DNA from: Capilliphycus salinus
GTDB lineage: Bacteria; Cyanobacteriota; Cyanobacteriia; Cyanobacteriales; Microcoleaceae
Assembly: GCF_047276495.1 (NCBI RefSeq)
Contig: NZ_CP178543.1
Coordinates: 1,178,001 to 1,242,000, forward strand
Length of the DNA: 64,000 bases
Direction: 5' to 3'
Shown here piece after piece: positions 63,865 to 64,000 of the stretch; position 1 is the stretch's first letter; every line of letters begins with the position of its first letter. A program made the translations under genes and the position numbers. The notes beneath the pieces were generated by a model. That model ran no database searches. It was not told the origin of the DNA and was given only the letters and a program-made list of their open reading frames with translations.

Positions 63865-64000
63865 ATTATATCATGTCCGACTAATTAATAATCCTAAACG
63901 TAGGGGCGGGTTCTGCATTGATGTTGATGACTACTCCGAGATTGACATAAACCCGCCCCGCCCCCTAAGACACATTAATCAACCGGATATCATATTAGAA
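63865..64000. mobile_element. MITE-like element, copy 2 (possibly cut by the window edge)
   Basis: The ends, ATTATATCATGTCCGACTAA (63865-63884, running on to 63889) and ATTAATCAACCGGATATCAT (63974-63993), are inverted copies of each other over about 25 bases, with 18 positions matching by eye. The centre holds one GTAGGGGCGGGTTCTGC ... ATAAACCCGCCCCGCCCC hairpin. About 130 bases in all, with no open frame. It resembles the element at 2229-2459. Confidence 0.6.

Overview
The window is chromosomal DNA from a cyanobacterium, most likely a filamentous Oscillatoriales-type organism. The evidence is a phycobilisome rod-core linker (cpcG), a CpcS/CpeS-type bilin lyase, an NblA phycobilisome-degradation adaptor, a bilin-binding GAF photosensor, a kinase-less KdpD, many HIP1 octamers (GCGATCGC), and intergenic regions packed with heptanucleotide short tandem repeats and GC-rich palindromes. 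The exact genus cannot be read from the sequence.

Layout. (1) 1-22 kb, cell surface: an RTX calcium-binding protein, two minus-strand glycosyltransferase-type genes, a 1241-residue three-module glycosyltransferase, a type I secretion operon (SurA/PpiC-like isomerase, cNMP-domain/C39-like ABC exporter, then HlyD adaptor), a multi-pass membrane protein, and rmlC-rmlD-rmlA plus a GT2 gene for dTDP-rhamnose-type sugars. (2) 22-34 kb, mixed: a CBS-type histidine kinase, an LRAT-like protein, a pentapeptide-repeat membrane protein, hemB, a bilin-GAF/GGDEF/EAL c-di-GMP enzyme, sufE, hisI and cysS. (3) 33.6-36 kb: a pair of ~300 bp inverted repeats enclosing two unrecognised envelope-type genes and a possible structured RNA, wedged between cysS and dnaA. 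(4) 36-45 kb: dnaA, an HtrA protease, def, three terD paralogues, cpcG and a NarL-type two-component pair. (5) 45.7-53.1 kb: a large kdp potassium-uptake locus with a TrkA-C-like protein, kdpA, kdpB, an N-extended kdpF, an unannotated 45-residue basic protein, a truncated kdpC duplicate, kdpC and a kinase-less kdpD. (6) 53.4-58.6 kb: bilin lyase, nblA and pstSCAB, the last with a candidate Pho box. (7) 58.8-64 kb: bioB, bioY, lspA and an FHA-domain class A penicillin-binding protein.

How the parts work together. The RTX protein, exporter operon, glycosyltransferases and rml genes fit building and exporting a glycosylated cell surface or S-layer-like coat. The kdp and pst loci are high-affinity K+ and phosphate uptake systems. 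nblA and the lyase beside pst link pigment-antenna turnover to nutrient state.

The most unusual features are the repeats. A family of roughly 60-70 bp hairpins (GGGGCGGGTT...AACCCGCCCC) recurs in many intergenic spaces. It is expanded into a five-copy 69 bp tandem array at 16.4 kb and sits inside MITE-like elements with about 25 bp inverted ends at both edges of the window. No transposase, CRISPR array, rRNA or tRNA was recognised. All functional calls are from reading the translated sequences; no database search was run.
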